NCBI RefSeq assembly: GCF_932294415.1
Contig: NC_065538.1
Coordinates: 44,306,843-44,370,842, forward strand
Direction: 5' to 3'
Origin: Quercus robur
Lineage: Eukaryota; Streptophyta; Magnoliopsida; Fagales; Fagaceae
DNA length: 64,000 nucleotides
Below are positions 45,576 through 56,904 of the stretch, in pieces (within the stretch, counting starts at the first letter, position 1; each line of letters starts with the position of its first letter). A program made the position numbers and the translations under genes. Below the pieces are notes generated by a model. It saw only the letters and a list, made by a program, of their open reading frames with translations. It had not been told where the DNA came from and did no database searches.

Positions 45576-48500
45576 ATCTGACACGCATGCAATCATGTTA
45601 GACACGTAAACACAGACAAGTAAACACAGGCAAGTAATAGTGAAGAAAAGCTTGGCTTTTGCAAGTAAACACAGGCAAGTAATTGAATGTTCTACAACAA
45701 ACTCACAGAAACAAATACAGAGAGACAGAGTGAAAGAGAGATTTCACAGAAAATTGAAAACATATAATTGCTAAACTGAATTATACATCATGCATCTATA
45801 TACACTGATTTTCAATCGATTTAATCATATCAAGGAAGAGTTAAAGTAAAACACTAAAATATAAACAACCTAACGTTCATGGCTGCAAGGCATAAACATA
45901 AAAGACACATAGTTGCAAATTGTATAAGCAACCTAACCAACCAACCAAGTTGAGATTCAATGTCTAAATCAAACAAAGTAAACCAACAAATGAACAAAGC
46001 ATAATGCAAACCAAACAATCAATTAAGCACCACAAAAAACACCATTCTAGAACACTAAAACATAGCTCTAAAATTAAAAGGTACCCAATTACCAATTAGC
46101 CCTAAACAAGCCCTGCCACCCATGAGTACTAGAATTTCCCTTCTTTAATCGAAGTGTAAACTTCCTTCCTTTTGCTTTTGCTTGTTCCCATACTTGACAT
46201 CACACTCTAAAAGAAATTTTATTTAATAAAGCAAGAACTGAAAAGGGTTCATTGTAACTTAGTGGCTACTGAGGTGTGTTTTCAACAAAAAAAGGGGGAG
46301 ACAAACATGGAAATAGGTAAAGGTTCCATTAGAGACTCTACTGCAATGGACATCTCACTCACAAGCACAGCTTTCGAGGCAACTAATAATAGTCAAATTA
46401 ATATTGAGCTTTATTAAATGGATTAAACAACTGTGAGACCTATACCATCAAATGATGGTGTGTGCATAGTTATGTGTCAAATGAACACTGAATTGGTGAC
46501 CATAACAGTCCAAGACCTTTGCTTTCTTCTCTTTTAGGTTTTGTTCCTTCATTTGTTTTTATGAAGTCGATTATTTTTTCTCTTAGAAGTCAATTATATT
46601 TTTATTGGTCAAGTCTTGGTCGTAAATTAGGTTATTAGTAATTCATTTCTTTTCTTCAAATCAAGCAGATTTTTTAAAATCAATAGTTGGCTTTCCTAAG
46701 TCAACTAGAAATAGGGTCAAGGTAGTTAAAGGCGAAAGGCAACCTTAAGGTGCCAAGGTGCCAAGGCCTTATATGGCCCGATGCCCTAAGGTGTGAGGCG
46801 ACAAGGCCTTTGGTGCAGCCAAGGCCAGCCCATTCCAGAAGACCTAGAATTTACCAAATAGTCTTCATTCTGGGAGAACTTAATTAAAAGCATTCCAACA
46901 GTGAAAAACATAAAACAAACAATCAAATAAGTGTCAAGTCAATTCAACTTTAGATCGACCAACGAAGGTCCCAAGATAACTCTTCATCATCTAAAATTCC
47001 CAAATTAAAAGGTCTTTAAAGAAAACTGCAATCAAATAACAGTACATTCAAGTTTAGACTAAGGAAGGTCCCGATAGAACTCTTCATCATCTGAAACATC
47101 CCAATAGACTAAGCCAATTACATTCCCATCACTGACTCGTACGTTTTTAATTTCTTATCATTTTTCATCTTTGACTGTTCTCATCTGATTCACCCATGGT
47201 AATGCCTTCTAATTGTTTAATCAATTGGCTTATTCAATTGGTTAAAAAAGAGCTCTCAATCTTGTGCTGTTAGAAAAGACTTAACAACTAACTAGTTAAA
47301 AAAAAGGAAATTCAGCAACCTGTTACAAAAACTACAAAGCAGCATTTCACATTTACAAGCTTAGATGCTCCTGCATCAAAAACTGCTATCGATAATCTTA
47401 TTGCAAAATGTTTACAGTTTACAAACAGACATGGAAATTTCTGACTCAGCTGGTTAAGTGGGGTCACATGTCAAGTGTGATGCACGCACGTGCGCCACTT
47501 TTTTGTTAATATAACACCAACACATACAGCAGGACATTGTAGCAAGGTTATAAAATTGGGGAGTCATTAACGAATTTCGAAAGCATGGAGGACATTGTAA
47601 TCAGAGTAAAAGTTTAGGATCGAACAGTGTAATTTATCCTAACAAAAATTTTTCTTTTCACAGCTACTCAATCCCTACACTAGCATGGTGGTATTATCAA
47701 AGATTTTCCAGGATGGAATCATCAAGGCATCTCATTCTGATAAGAAATACTAGGATAGTGAGCCTACCATTGTTGTTGCTAATCCTTTCAATTTCGATGA
47801 TGGGTACAGATGGCGTAAATATGGGCAGAAGGTGGTTAAGCTACTACAAATGTACATGTGTGGGTTGTAATGTCAGAAAATGGGTTGAGCAATCTCCTGC
47901 CAGAGAAATGCCTAAAATTAAGTACGAAGGCAAACATAATCATGAAATGCCTAACAAGCTTGCAAAAGAAATTAGTGATTCGCAATATCTGGCCGGAAAT
48001 ATGAACATTCTAAGTCACAATTGGAAACAAAAAGTGACTGTGAGGAGGAAGGTGTTGCAGAAACAAGAAGTTAATTCCGACACACAGAAATCAATACCCT
48101 AGGGAAATAAGTATAGTAGGCCAAACCACCAAAAAAATAAATAAATAAACAAAGCCCTAGGTCCTTCAGAAGCACCCTAGAGGATGTACTATTTCCATTC
48201 CCAAAAGCCACCACAAATCTCAATGCTCCCTAACCTAACCCAACCTATTATGAAAGGATTGGGTGACCCTAAAAGGCCACTAAGGCCACTAACTTCCCTT
48301 TTCAACCCCAAATGTAATAGATGATAATAATAATAATTCGATGTACTTAGTCAACAAACATAACCCACAGAAGCTGCTAATCTGACACAAGACAGGAGCT
48401 TCAACGGGCTTTAATACCAAATTTGATGTAGCCTTTTTAGGAATTTCAACACTAAACTACATTCTTGATAACATATTGATTGTGTTGATGACTGTTTGGT

Positions 48501-49460
48501 ATTTAAACAATAAAAAAAACATCAAATAAACAAAGATAAAACATTGGGCAATCACACGTAGGCTTTCCTAAGCACTCACATTTAGGTACGAGATAGCAAT
48601 TGCGATTGAAAAAAGTTGGAATGTTCATTATATAGGCTACTTCTAAATCCTTTCTTACAAAGGCTAGGAATACTAATAACCAAAAAAATAAAAAATAAAA
48701 AAAAGTACTTAAACTTCTAAGACAATTCTAGTCTCTTAAGACAATCAATTATGCATCTGTACACAAAATGTAAGTGACTTTCAACTGATGTGGTAAGTAA
48801 GTTTATATGTTCCCATATGATATTACAAGGATAATGACATGAAAAAAAAAAATTACAAACCAAAACTTAGATGTTGAATAAAAACAATATGGCACAGTTA
48901 CAGCCGTAAGCAGAGTAAATGGCAGCAAAGGTTTTAGGATGTCCATGGTCTGTGTGTAGATATATGCGTGCATATCCATTATACACACATTATATCTATT
49001 ATAATAATAACTAAACAGAGTGGAAGCTTGTAAAAGCCAGTAACTTTGAACCTTGTAAAACCAATAGCTTCTCAATTCAACATCATTCAGCATTGAATTA
49101 AAAAGAAATTTTCCCTAATTCAAAATCATGACATAACTTGTGACATACTTTCTGGAAAAAATAGAGATTAATTTGATACACTTTCAAACTATATGAATTA
49201 CAAACCAATTTCCCCTAACAATGAACACCGTTGTCATGCTAACTCTATTTTACAGGAATTTCTGCCCTAGATGTGCGTCATAAAACACTTCAAAACCAAA
49301 CCCACTTCAAAACCAAACCCAACAAAGCTAAAACAGCAACAATAATTATGAATACAGATACACAACAATCTAACAGCGAAAAACTTAGGAAGCCACACTC
49401 AAATCAGATTACATGCAAAGGGAAAAAATTACAAATTTGAACTCAGCATTTACAAATTAC
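45576..49460. other. Large 5' intron of the PMD gene
   Basis: Bounded by the proposed leader donor (AAG/GTAATTTG, near 49,460) and the acceptor CGTGTCAG before 45,576. It holds the broken WRKY fragment at 47,684-48,102. Near 46,725-46,830 is a repetitive stretch with AAGGCAACCTTAAGGTGCCAA; the same phrase appears at 39,360-39,380. I see no other gene. Confidence 0.5.
47684..48102 (+). pseudogene. Broken WRKY transcription-factor fragment
   Basis: One frame reads NPFNFDDGYRWRKYGQKVVK. The next frame reads SYYKCTCVGCNVRKWVEQSP...KIKYEGKHNHEMP. Together they are the C-terminal WRKY domain of a group I factor, with the CX4C and HNH zinc ligands. The few residues normally between the two parts are deleted, which shifts the frame at about 47,845. 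A stop (TAG) also lies upstream at about 47,754. WRKY proteins bind W-box DNA; this copy cannot make a proper domain. It lies in the 5' intron of the PMD gene on the opposite strand, most likely captured by the element. Confidence 0.85.
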
Positions 49461-49720
49461 CTTAATACGTTTGTAATCCTTTAACTCCGAAGACAGATTG
49501 GGTTGAGCTTCGGCTGTGGTGAGATTGAATAAGTGTGGGTATGGGTATGGGTATGGGTTTCGCTTCAACTTCGGAAAGGGTCTACTGAACGGTTTGGTTT
49601 GGGTGCGGGTAAAAAGAGGAGAATCTGACGGTGGCCACTGACGGTGGCTACTGAACAGACTGGCGGTGGCTTAGAATCGGACTGAGGAAGGGAGAGAGAC
49701 TGTAGACTGCAGAGGAAGGA
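49461..49720 (-). promoter_or_regulatory. Probable non-coding first exon of the PMD gene
   Basis: The minus strand is rich in C/T with exon-like composition. It ends at AAACGTATTAAG/GTAATTTG, a good donor. It lies just inside the right terminal inverted repeat, downstream of cluster E in the gene's direction. This mirrors the probable leader of coiled-coil gene 1 at the left end. It is inferred from position and splice pattern only. Confidence 0.4.
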
Positions 49721-49775
49721 AGCCAAACAGTTTTAGAGACGTTACATTTAAAAACTGGTTCATATTACGCACATA

Positions 49776-49930
49776 ACTCGATTTCCAAATTAACGAGTTC
49801 CAAACAGTAACGCGGGAATATTTTATTGCCCAAAAGCCAAGGTGGAACGACAGCGTGGCAAGAACCTGCCCTCAACTCGGTTTCTCAATAATCGAGTTAC
49901 TTAAGTAACTCGCCGTTACGGATATCGAGT
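49776..49930. promoter_or_regulatory. Box cluster E: three ACTCG-N13-CGAGT palindromes at the right end
   Basis: Boxes start at 49,776, 49,875 and 49,908. The last two are the mirror copies of boxes A2 and A1 within the inverted repeat, 33 bp apart. They lie about 90-145 bp inside the element end and upstream of the PMD gene's probable first exon. Confidence 0.85.
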
Positions 49931-50020
49931 ATCAAAACAGGGGCACGCCCCTATATAGTTTCGAAACAGGGGCATTATGCCAAATATGTTTCCCAGAAAG
50001 GGCAAAGGGCCAGAATCCTC
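49789..50020 (-). repeat. Right terminal inverted repeat of the giant MULE
   Basis: This is the reverse complement of 8,559-8,790 with 5 mismatches and no gaps, ending CCAGAATCCTC. Three of the differences are near the inner part of the repeat. Confidence 0.94.
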
Positions 50021-50030
50021 GCCACTTTGA
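50021..50030. repeat. Right 10-bp target-site duplication of the giant MULE
   Basis: GCCACTTTGA directly follows the right inverted repeat and is identical to 8,549-8,558. Confidence 0.93.
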
Positions 50031-51014
50031 GGCAAATAACACATTGTCTGCTCCATGTGAGTGAAGGCCCATGGACTAAAAGGCATGCTAGTCCATTAAT
50101 GATTTCTGACAAGGTTTGTCGCATTGTTCCTCAACTTGTCCCATAGAATTCAACTAATCAGGTTTAGTCAACAAATTTTCTAAATCGTGACTAAATTAGT
50201 TTTTCCTATTATCCAAACTAAAACAAATCTGAAGTGTACCTCCTGTTTAGCAACACAGCAATTAAACGTTTCAATCCATAAGCAAATTGGACATTAGGGA
50301 TGTCCTGAACCTGCTATAAAGCCCGCCATGAAACCTTGCATTGACAAGGCATTCTTGTTCCTCAACTACCAAACTTATTTCACTCTTAATTGTTATTGAA
50401 TTAACATTGCAATATCATTTTAGCACAATGCTGCTTACTAGACTCTAGGCAACTTTGAGCTATTAGCCTCAAAGAAGTCAAAGCGGGACAAATATCATTT
50501 ATTAAGCTCAAAACATCTGCTGAGTCTAATAGCATGGACTTTAAACTTGCAAGTAAAAAGAGCATTGAAGTAAAACTGGAAGTATGAAAATGACCTTGAT
50601 TAGGATAATTGCTCATAATCTGTTAACACTTTGCCTTTGGTAGAGACTAGAGTTGCTATTTGCATGCCCCCTCACCCTCGAGTAAAACTGTGAAAAGGGC
50701 ACCGACACTCTCAATAGGCAGTTGGCAATTCGTAAATGTTATAGACAACCTCCAAACGCCTTAAATGATAGAAAAAGGAAAGGCAAACATTTCTCCACCA
50801 TCGATAAGGGGGAAGAAGAATAAAGACTAGATTTCAAACTGGCAAGACAATTTCAGAATTGCATCAAATCCATAGTTGTAAAAATTCAAAATTCTCATTA
50901 CTAGTTCATATCTCTTCATTCTATAATGGCTTTATCTTGATTCTTTGAGTGCATAATATTCCAGCCATACAATGGTAAGCACTAACAAGCTTAATGTCCT
51001 CCTGTTAGTACTTC
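50031..51014. other. Spacer between the giant MULE and prohibitin
   Basis: No gene is seen. The frame at 50,401-50,616 (minus, 71 residues) has no recognisable feature. The last part is probably the prohibitin 3' UTR. Confidence 0.5.
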
Positions 51015-52028
51015 TCACTGCTTGCACTTTCCTAAATTAATTCCTTTAAGGTTCAGCAAAAGGTCACCAGCATTCAAGTACACGGTGTTGACAGAATTTG
51101 ATATTGTCTGCGCTATCTCTCTTGCAGCTTCAATTCTTCGAAGCGTGATGAATGACTCATTCTTGGCAATAGCTTCACCAATTAGCTGGGCACTCTTGGC
51201 TTCACCCTAGTAATTAAAATTTAAAGAGTAATGAGAGAGAGAGAGAGAGAGAGAGAGTAATCATATTGAACTCAAGAATATATTACTCACCTGTGCCCTG
51301 ATGATGGCACCTTTCTTATCTTGCTCGGCTTTCTCAACAATATATTTTGCCCTCTCAGCTTCTTGAGCAGCAATCTGCTTAGCTTCAATAGCAGATGTAA
51401 ACTCCTTACCAAAAGTTAGGCTTGTAATTGACACATCATCTAGTGCAATGTTAAAGTTGGCTGCCCTTTTATTCAGTACATCACGAATCTCCGCACTAAC
51501 TTTCTGCAAGGAATAACAGGTTGTAATTTCATTTTCTGGAATAAGGCAAAAATGAAAACCCTGTCAATCACTAGCTCAGATGATAATGTTATCGTCAGTT
51601 CAGGATTCACTTTGTCCAAAGATATGTCAAGGGTGGGTGTTTTATGGGCAGTTGGGCACATATCTAGACAAGTTTCTCATAAACATGTCTACTAGTAATA
51701 CAAAAATTTATAAATGATACAAGTACAGAAGAAAAAAGTTCTGGTGTCAAACCTCTCTCTGAGTGAGGAGCTGGCTAGCATTATATCGAGCAACCACGGA
51801 TTTCAGAGTTTCATGAGTTACTGAAGGCAGGACTCTCTCATTATAGTTCCGACCAAGAGTTCGGTAGATTGTGGGCAGCTTCTGTGCCTCAGGACGTGTA
51901 AGAACTCGAAGCCCTATCTTGACCTGTTAGACAAATATGTGTTGCACTAATTAGTTACCAGAATATGGAAGAAAATTCCAATTCCCAGCTGCAAATGCCA
52001 AATTAACATAAACACAAAATGCAGCCAC

Positions 52029-52059
<31 letters not shown>

Positions 52060-53960
52060 TGAAAAAGCTCACTCTCTCTCTCTCTCAATTTTATACACAC
52101 ATATTGAAGAATTTGGAGAATTATCGAATCAAATTTATAACTATCATCCAATTTGGAGAACTATCATCAAATTAATAATTAAAAAAAGGCCAATAATGTC
52201 TTTTTAATTCAGGTTACAATAATGTGAGTAATGAGATCAAAAGAATCACTTGATGGATCTATGCTGAATTCACATTAGCTGGATTAGTTTTATCATAGTA
52301 GTTCATTTACATATATCATCTACAGAATTTCAAGCTTTAAAAACACAATTTTAAAAAAGAAAATTATAATAAATAAAAAACCCTTGAAAATTCATTTATG
52401 TTATTGTGTGAACCGTTCCCAAGATCACTATTTCAGGCTTTGTCCAAAACTTACAATTTAAAAAACATAGCAACGTTCCATTTAATTTTACAAAAGGTAA
52501 GCAATCGAATTTCATTTAATGACTATAGGCCCATAAATAGAGGTAGGAAGTATAATTATACACCAAATGACCACTAAACTTGTAAGCCTTCCCAAATTTC
52601 TGTTCACAAACCAAAAGGACCACAGAATTTCACATCAAGAGACTTTCCAGAAAATCTACCCTGAGGGGAATCTTATAATCGATTCAAATCATCCCCTAAT
52701 TGATAAAGTGATACAGAGACAAGATGGTAAAAGATAAAAATCTCCCTATAGAACAATATAATTTCAGTAGTGTTCCCTATAAGACTTGCAACAAATATTT
52801 ATCAGAATCCAAAACTCATCACATTTTACTTATAAAAAATACAAATATTCTATATATTCTATAACCATGGACTATCTCGTTAAATTAAGCAGCAGAAATT
52901 TACTATTCCAATTTGGCATCCAGAACAAATTTTAGTTTATTTGTAATACCGATGAAATTTAATCAGAGTTGCATAAGTTTTTTTATTATTATTTATAAGT
53001 TACACAAGCACAACATGGATCATGAGCCCACTATCTCATGAAAAAATATTTTGTATCAAATGATACCATATCATCCATATCAAAATCCAATAAATGAGAG
53101 ATATGTGTACAAAAATAACTGCCCACTAACACGTCTTTCATTTGTTAGTATAGTAAGGTAGTTATTTTTTACTGACATGTTTTATACTTATTAGATTTTA
53201 ATACTGTTGACATAGTATCATTTGATACCAAATCCCTTCTCATTGAAAGTTAAAACCTCAAAAACAAAAATGTGCACTACTATTCTATTCCTCCTTTTTT
53301 ATTGGAAATAAGGGATAGTCTAGAAAAGAAATGTACCATTTGAAGATCACGACTCCCAGATGTACTCTCAACAAGATGGGGTCGAGCTCGAACATCATAA
53401 ACTATTGGCCTTTCAAACCATGGAACCATTAAGTGTGTTCCTTCAGTGTAAACCTGCAAAATAAGATATGCGATCAAACAATGTAAACAATCAAAAAAAC
53501 ATCTCAATTATTGGATTTGGACACTAGAAATGAACGGGGAAAAAGAACTATCACAGTGAATGAGTTCAGCATTACTCATTGAACATTAATCTAAGGTCAT
53601 CAATGGGAGACAGAAACAGCTTAAATAAAAACAAAAGAGCAAGCATTACTCAAAATGCTTGCCAGCTAGTAGAGAACTTATGAGCATCAAATCATGTCAA
53701 CCAAAGAGGTGTTTCAAGAGTTGTTTATTTTTGTCAAAATGAGGAGGCGAGGGGGGAGAGGTGGGGTTTGAAAGTTTAGAATAGATGTTATGTTTGAAGA
53801 GGTTTACCCTGTCTTTGACACCGTGTATGCGGTTAAACACAATAGCCCTATGCCCTCCCTCAACATTGTAAAGACTATGGTAAGCCGCATATAGACCAAT
53901 GCCTCCAATAAGTCCCAGCCTTACCAATACCCTAGGCAGCTTACTGGCAGCAGCACTCAT
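51015..53960 (-). CDS. PHB: Prohibitin, type II (PHB2-like), five coding exons
   Basis: Exons 53,960-53,808, 53,453-53,337, 51,923-51,753, 51,503-51,291 and 51,206-51,015 all join at phase 0 with GT-AG borders. They give 281 residues. The N-terminus has a hydrophobic anchor ([21 protein letters not shown]). It continues [46 protein letters not shown] (SPFH domain), then [23 protein letters not shown], then [19 protein letters not shown] and the coiled-coil region [27 protein letters not shown]. It ends [18 protein letters not shown]. Prohibitins form ring complexes with their type I partner in the mitochondrial inner membrane and support membrane-protein quality control and cristae. The gene appears intact. 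A non-coding first exon probably lies near 55,452-55,560. Confidence 0.96.
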
Positions 53961-54697
53961 ATCTGTATACCTGAGAAATAAGCAAATCAAACACCAATAT
54001 GATTAAATATACTAGAAATTTCATATCAAAAGTAACCATAAAACGAACCTATTATATCATCTTTAGAACTAGAGTCTACTAGACAATGATGGAAAATGTG
54101 CAACAGAGAGAGAAAAGGAACATACAAACGGAAAGTAAGCAATAACTGAAGCAAAAATAAAGACATTTCATACATATCAGTATTTATATTGCACCAAAAA
54201 ATTTCTATATTGTTCTTCTCCTACAAGGATAAACCAAGTGATGATTCAGGGGGAAAAAATAGATGAATTTTTTATTTTTTCAAAAAAACGGACCAGGAAT
54301 ACATGAATCTAATAAAGCTATTTGCAGTCTCCAAACTCAGAAATGCAATATCATGTCAATCAAGTCATTTGAGAAACAAATCAGAAATAAGAAATAATAT
54401 TCAACCAGTATCATTCCACATCTTATTCACATAATACCCACTTCAATTATAATTAACAAAATGCATTTTCACGTCAATCAAACACTTTGACCTCGAACAA
54501 AATCAAGCCCTAGTCGATTAACTAAACAATCTTCTGTGTTGACAACACCAAGCATGTTTATATAACAAAATATACATGATGCCATCCTACCCCCGCATCC
54601 CCCAAAAAAGCAATCACATACAGACACAAACTATTGAATCTCTTATTTGTGTAACAATAGCTTTATAATCACTGTGTCCAAAAATATTGAACATGAG

Positions 54698-55152
54698 TGT
54701 TGGAGCATTTTAATATTAAATAATTAAAATGAATTAATATTACAACATAAATGTAAAATGTAGGAGTGAATATGGAAAATGAGGAGTTGTGAAAATGTTT
54801 AATCTCACATTGAAAAAGAGAGAGACTATTTTATTCTTTTTAATTGTAGAAATTAATGGGCTAATATGAATTGTTTTAAATATTGGGCTAGATACGTGCT
54901 TAAGGAGAGGTGAAGAGTGGAGGTAACGACACTTGTTGGGTTGTTGTATCCTAAGGGAGACAAGTCAGAGAAGGTCTGCACCGGTTACAAAATTTAGCCA
55001 ACCAAGGGCTTGAATCTCCTTAAAGAGAGTGAGTGCCGCAACCTCAGTCCAAATAGTGTTGTGTAATTTTTTCTCATTGAATTAATAATATTCAGAAATA
55101 CTATTCAGTTTTTCTTTGTATTATCTCTATTATTATTGTGTTTGCTCCAACA
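54698..55152. mobile_element. Solo LTR in the prohibitin 5' intron
   Basis: The 455-bp segment starts TGTTGGAGCA and ends TGCTCCAACA, perfect short terminal inverted repeats with TG...CA ends. The flanks are ATGAG and ATGAA, a near-perfect 5-bp duplication. No internal retrotransposon sequence is adjacent, so it is a solo LTR. It lies between the proposed leader exon and the first coding exon of prohibitin. Confidence 0.8.
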
Positions 55153-55451
55153 ATGAATTTAATAAAATATAAACTTCTATGACTAGAAAACAAGTTTGAA
55201 CAAAAGTAGAAAACTACAGCAATCAAACAGAAAACATAAAAGAAACATAATACATCAAAAATATCAAATTTTAAGCACCCCATGCATAACACCAAAAGAC
55301 AAAGAGAAGTGGTTTACTATAAATATATGTTACTTATACTATTCTTCCAAGACCCATCAAATTCTGAAAAGAATACTTCTCATAATCCCGAATATACACA
55401 TACAAATATACATCATATATTAACAGAGACTAGAAAGAGAGAGTAAAAACC

Positions 55452-55560
55452 TTGATATGCCTCAGCGTTTTGAGTCTTCTACTTCTTCTTCACGTAAGGA
55501 CAGGACAAGGTGAGGAAAAGAATAGAGAAATAAAAAGGGTTTTAACCGTCTTTTTCTTTG
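55452..55560 (-). promoter_or_regulatory. Probable non-coding first exon of prohibitin
   Basis: On the minus strand the stretch ends CATATCAAG/GTTTTTAC, a plausible donor. The acceptor TTTCTCAG lies at about 53,970, ten bases before the coding start. The placement is inferred from splice-like borders and composition. Confidence 0.4.
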
Positions 55561-55855
55561 TCTGCAAGTTATGGTATGGAGCGGGTGACTCATGGGCCTT
55601 GTCGGGTCCTGCCACACCCAGCCCATATTTGATTTATTAATTAAGGGCCCACTTGGATACAGTTTATTTTATTGAAAACTGAAAATACTATAATAAAATA
55701 ATTTTTAAATATGTAAAGATTCATTTTTAATGAAAAAATTATAGAAAAATAAAATTTATTAGTCTCATAAACAGTACACAGACCCACAAGTGTACATGGC
55801 TTATTTTGCTGGTAAACCGTATACGGACAGAAAAGTCATGGGTGAACGGTACATG

Positions 55856-55857
<2 letters not shown>

Positions 55858-55892
<35 letters not shown>

Positions 55893-55918
55893 AGAAGAAG
55901 AAGAAGAAGAAGAAGAAG
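55858..55918. repeat. Poly-A and (GAA)n microsatellite
   Basis: A run of about 34 A is followed by about 9 GAA units. Similar simple A runs occur at 52,028-52,057 and 56,383-56,415. It contributes only low-complexity frames. Confidence 0.9.
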
Positions 55919-56383
55919 GAGGAAACGTAGACGCAAAAGACACTGCTTTTCAGGTATCCAAATTCCAAACCATACCTAAATCTCAGACCTTTTTGTTTTT
56001 GAACCGACCAATTAAGCCACAAGACAGGAGTGTACAGCTAGCGTAAAAAAAAGAATGCATGTCTGTCCCACGGTGACTCCCACCAAGTGAGGTGCAGCAG
56101 GTGCTGCCTCCAATCAGACATTGACACTGACACTGGCACATATTTTGGTTAATTTTAAAAATTAACACATATTTTTCAAGGCATACTTCTGCAAAGTTTT
56201 AAAATATATATTTTTTTTTAAATAAGCATATATAATTATCAAGAACCTCGTGGATAATCAGCACTGCTTGATTTTCTCATTAGAAGAACCAGAGTTGGTA
56301 TTTACTCTCGCCCCATTTTCTAAACACATGCAATCTTCACAATAATGTTTTTTTTCTAATTTAAATGAGGTTAGATCTAAGTC

Positions 56384-56417
<34 letters not shown>

Positions 56418-56428
56418 AGAAGAAAGGA

Positions 56429-56735
56429 ATGTAGTGTTAGTTAGCAAAATCTCTAGAAGGTCAGCAATATCAACTTTTTTTAATAAAAAAAAATGTTTTC
56501 ACATTTTCTGAACATGCATAATTTTCTTGCAAACTTGTTTTCATATATGTAGCACAATTAAGTCAACATATAGTTTTTTTTTTTTTTTTTTTTTTGGATA
56601 GAGAACATGTAGTAATGTTAGTTAGCAAGATCTCTAGAAGGTCAGCAATATCAATATTTTTTTTGACATTTTCTGAACATGTGTAATTTTCTTGGAAACT
56701 CGTTTTCATATATGTAGCACAATCAAGTCTATATA
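56429..56735. repeat. Tandem duplication of ~170 bp
   Basis: Two copies share 'GTTAGTTAGCAA-ATCTCTAGAAGGTCAGCAATATCAA' followed by 'ACATTTTCTGAACATG-TAATTTTCTTG-AAACT' and 'TCATATATGTAGCACAAT-AAGTC'. They start at about 56,433 and 56,608 and are separated by A/T runs. Both are non-coding. Confidence 0.8.
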
Positions 56736-56904
56736 AGTATCTTATACTGTAAGGACACAATTGTTAACGACCCAAAAATGACATTGGGCTCGTACGTAAA
56801 GGGCCCGAACAATATAATTTGTAGAGTGTGGGCTTGAAAGGCTTGACTTTGGTCACTGGACAGCGGTCTGGTCATGGTTTTGTGGAAGTTTATATGAGGG
56901 TGGA

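Larger units (their letters stand above)
8559..50020. mobile_element. Giant Mutator-like element (41.46 kb) with transposase and accessory genes
   Basis: The element is defined by 232-bp terminal inverted repeats starting GAGGATTCTGG (5 mismatches, no gaps) and a perfect 10-bp target-site duplication. Inside are an intact MULE transposase (23,963-26,584), three small coiled-coil paralogues, a PF20167-like gene, a hybrid-binding-domain gene, a BED-finger gene and a PMD gene. Five clusters of an ACTCG-N13-CGAGT box link the ends to the internal promoters. Several younger elements are nested in it. Close similarity of the two ends and a perfect duplication point to a fairly recent insertion. Classical MULEs are a few kb long, so this is an extreme size. 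It inserted about 1 kb downstream of the prohibitin gene. Confidence 0.93.

Noticed and set aside
47713..48102. A 129-codon frame as a working WRKY gene
   Set aside because: The WRKYGQK half lies in another frame because of an internal deletion, so no complete domain can be made.
55739..56022. Phe/Leu-rich minus-strand frames
   Set aside because: They read through poly-A and GAA microsatellites; low complexity only.
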